Assembly: GCF_019890675.1 (NCBI RefSeq)
Contig: NZ_JAIOAA010000022.1
Coordinates: forward strand, 1-64,000
Reading direction: 5' to 3'
Source: Micromonospora sp. PLK6-60
GTDB taxonomy: Bacteria > Actinomycetota > Actinomycetes > Mycobacteriales > Micromonosporaceae
Length of the DNA stretch: 64,000 nucleotides
A program made the translations under genes and the position numbers. Below, piece by piece: positions 62,926 through 64,000 of this stretch. The notes beneath the pieces were generated by a model. It was given only the letters and a program-made list of their open reading frames with translations. It searched no databases and was not told the DNA's origin. Position 1 is the stretch's first letter. Each line of letters begins with the position of its first letter.

Positions 62926-64000
62926 ATGGAGTACGCAAAGAAACCCGACCCGGTTGATGTCGTTGTCGTCGGCATGGGCGCGTCCGGGGGCACCGCCGCG
63001 AAGGTGCTGTGCGAGGCCGGATTGAACGTGGTCGGCCTGGAGCGGGGGCCGTGGCTGCGGTCGCGCGAGCACTTCTCCGGTGACGAGGTCAAGTTTCTCA
63101 ACCGCACCTACCTGTGGTCGGATCCGAGGGTCAACCCCCGCACCGTGCGGACGGACGAGAACGAGACGGCCGTGCCGACGCCGTTCTCGATGGTGCCGCA
63201 GATGGTCGGCGGCGGCACGGTCCACTGGGCCGGCTGGCTGCCGCGCCCCCGCCCGTCGGACTTCATGATGCGCAGCCTGCACGGTGACATCGAGGGGGCC
63301 AGCCTCGCTGACTGGCCGATCACCTACGACGACCTCGAGCCGTATCTGTCCAAGGTGGAGTGGGCCTTCGGCTGCGCGGGCCTGGACGGCGCGGACGCGC
63401 ACGAGCCGTACCGCAGTACGCCGTACCCCACGCCGCCAGTGCCCCCGACCCCGGCCGCCAAGCGTTTCTACGAGGCGTGCAAGAAGCTGGGCATCAACGC
63501 GATGCCGATCCCGCAGGCGCTGGTCAGCCAGCCGTACCGAGGGCGTACGCCGTCCAACTGGACCAGCTTTTGGAACGGGTACGGCGACCCGAGTGGGATG
63601 CGCTCGTCGACGCTGGACACGTTCGTGCCGGAGGCGCTCGCGACCGGCAACCTCGACCTGCGGTCGGAGTGCTACGTGCGCGAGGTGACGGTCCGGCCCG
63701 ACGGTCGCGCCCGTGGTGTCGTCTACATCGACGCCCTCGGCCGGGAAGTCGAGCAGGACGCCAAACTGGTCCTGCTCTGCCTCGGCGCGGTCGAGTCGGC
63801 ACGCCTGATGCTCATGTCGAGGTCACGGCAGTTTCCCGACGGCCTCGCCAACGGCAGCGGGCAGGTCGGGCGCAACGCCACCTTCCATGAGTACCTGTTC
63901 GCGGTCGGTCTCTTCAACGACGAGCAGCCGCTGTACGGGTTCCCCGGCAACTACATCAGTGGCGGCTCCTTCCAGTTCTACGAGACCGACTACGACCGTG
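62926..64000 (+). CDS. GMC-family oxidoreductase, partial (runs off right edge)
   Basis: 358 codons are in the window from ATG 62926, after GGAGAGGTCAGCGGC. FAD motif VVVGMGASGGTAAKVLCEAG, and the GMC flavin loop MVGGGTVHWAGW. Further landmarks are LVLLCLGAVESARLM and GQVGRNATFHEY. It resembles the large subunits of sugar/polyol dehydrogenases (gluconate or glucoside 3-dehydrogenase-like). It follows the importer closely and probably oxidises the imported sugar. The C-terminal catalytic His/Asn are outside the window. Confidence 0.9.
   Translation, partial: MEYAKKPDPVDVVVVGMGASGGTAAKVLCEAGLNVVGLERGPWLRSREHFSGDEVKFLNRTYLWSDPRVNPRTVRTDENETAVPTPFSMVPQMVGGGTVHWAGWLPRPRPSDFMMRSLHGDIEGASLADWPITYDDLEPYLSKVEWAFGCAGLDGADAHEPYRSTPYPTPPVPPTPAAKRFYEACKKLGINAMPIPQALVSQPYRGRTPSNWTSFWNGYGDPSGMRSSTLDTFVPEALATGNLDLRSECYVREVTVRPDGRARGVVYIDALGREVEQDAKLVLLCLGAVESARLMLMSRSRQFPDGLANGSGQVGRNATFHEYLFAVGLFNDEQPLYGFPGNYISGGSFQFYETDYDR

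Overview
The window is very GC-rich, with strong third-position GC bias, many GTG/TTG starts, four-base ATGA/GTGA gene overlaps and twin-arginine or lipoprotein signals. Together with the gene families present this points to an actinomycete, most likely Micromonosporaceae (Micromonospora or a relative). That placement is inferred from protein character, not from a marker gene.

Layout. 1-7.1 kb: a partial TPR protein, a tRNA-Leu(GAG), a secreted penicillin-acylase-like Ntn hydrolase with a discoidin domain, a DUF2087 regulator, and much decayed DNA (two IS3 remnants, an ABC-F remnant, an imperfect direct repeat that begins at the tRNA 3' end). 7.2-17.4 kb: a glucuronoxylan utilisation cluster with a CUT1-type sugar importer (two permeases and a Tat lipoprotein), GH39 beta-xylosidase, YesL-like membrane protein, GH67 alpha-glucuronidase, D-mannonate dehydratase and a CE7 acetyl-xylan esterase. 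The importer would bring in short acetylated glucuronoxylan fragments, which the esterase, glucuronidase and xylosidase take apart; mannonate dehydratase acts downstream of glucuronate.

17.4-25.9 kb: an arsenic/thiophilic-metalloid island of two back-to-back transcription units. Leftward: ArsR-arsenate reductase fusion, a gutted arsC pseudogene, aquaporin, a 60-residue coupled ORF and arsC. Rightward: a 49-residue CxxC protein, an 82-residue peptide with four vicinal Cys pairs, an M28 metallopeptidase, ArsR, an ArsN-like acetyltransferase, an ArsO-like flavoprotein carrying the same Cys-pair motif in its tail, and an MFS exporter. No ArsB or Acr3 pump is seen. The Cys-pair peptide, peptidase and Cys-pair flavoprotein together are the most novel-looking part of the window.

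26-44.3 kb: a mixed stretch: membrane protein, acetamidase/formamidase, a DUF6493-SWIM zinc-finger pair, DUF808, an SDR/SnoaL/MerR module with facing MerR-type promoters, a UvrA2-like ATPase, a PPOX-fold protein, a secreted unknown and a DoxX protein. Decayed fragments lie between them (CocE, IS integrase, IS256, serine protease, ArsR-type regulator, ECF sigma, MMPL).

44.3-64 kb: sugar/polyol metabolism. A DeoR-FruK cassette leads a complete PTS operon (IIC, IIB, IIA, zinc dehydrogenase, HPr, EI). After a membrane metalloprotease comes a second, oppositely oriented DeoR-PfkB cassette with an FGGY kinase and a divergent class II aldolase. A RbsABC-type importer (two permeases) sits behind two near-identical promoter-operator modules, and is followed by a GMC oxidoreductase that runs off the right edge.
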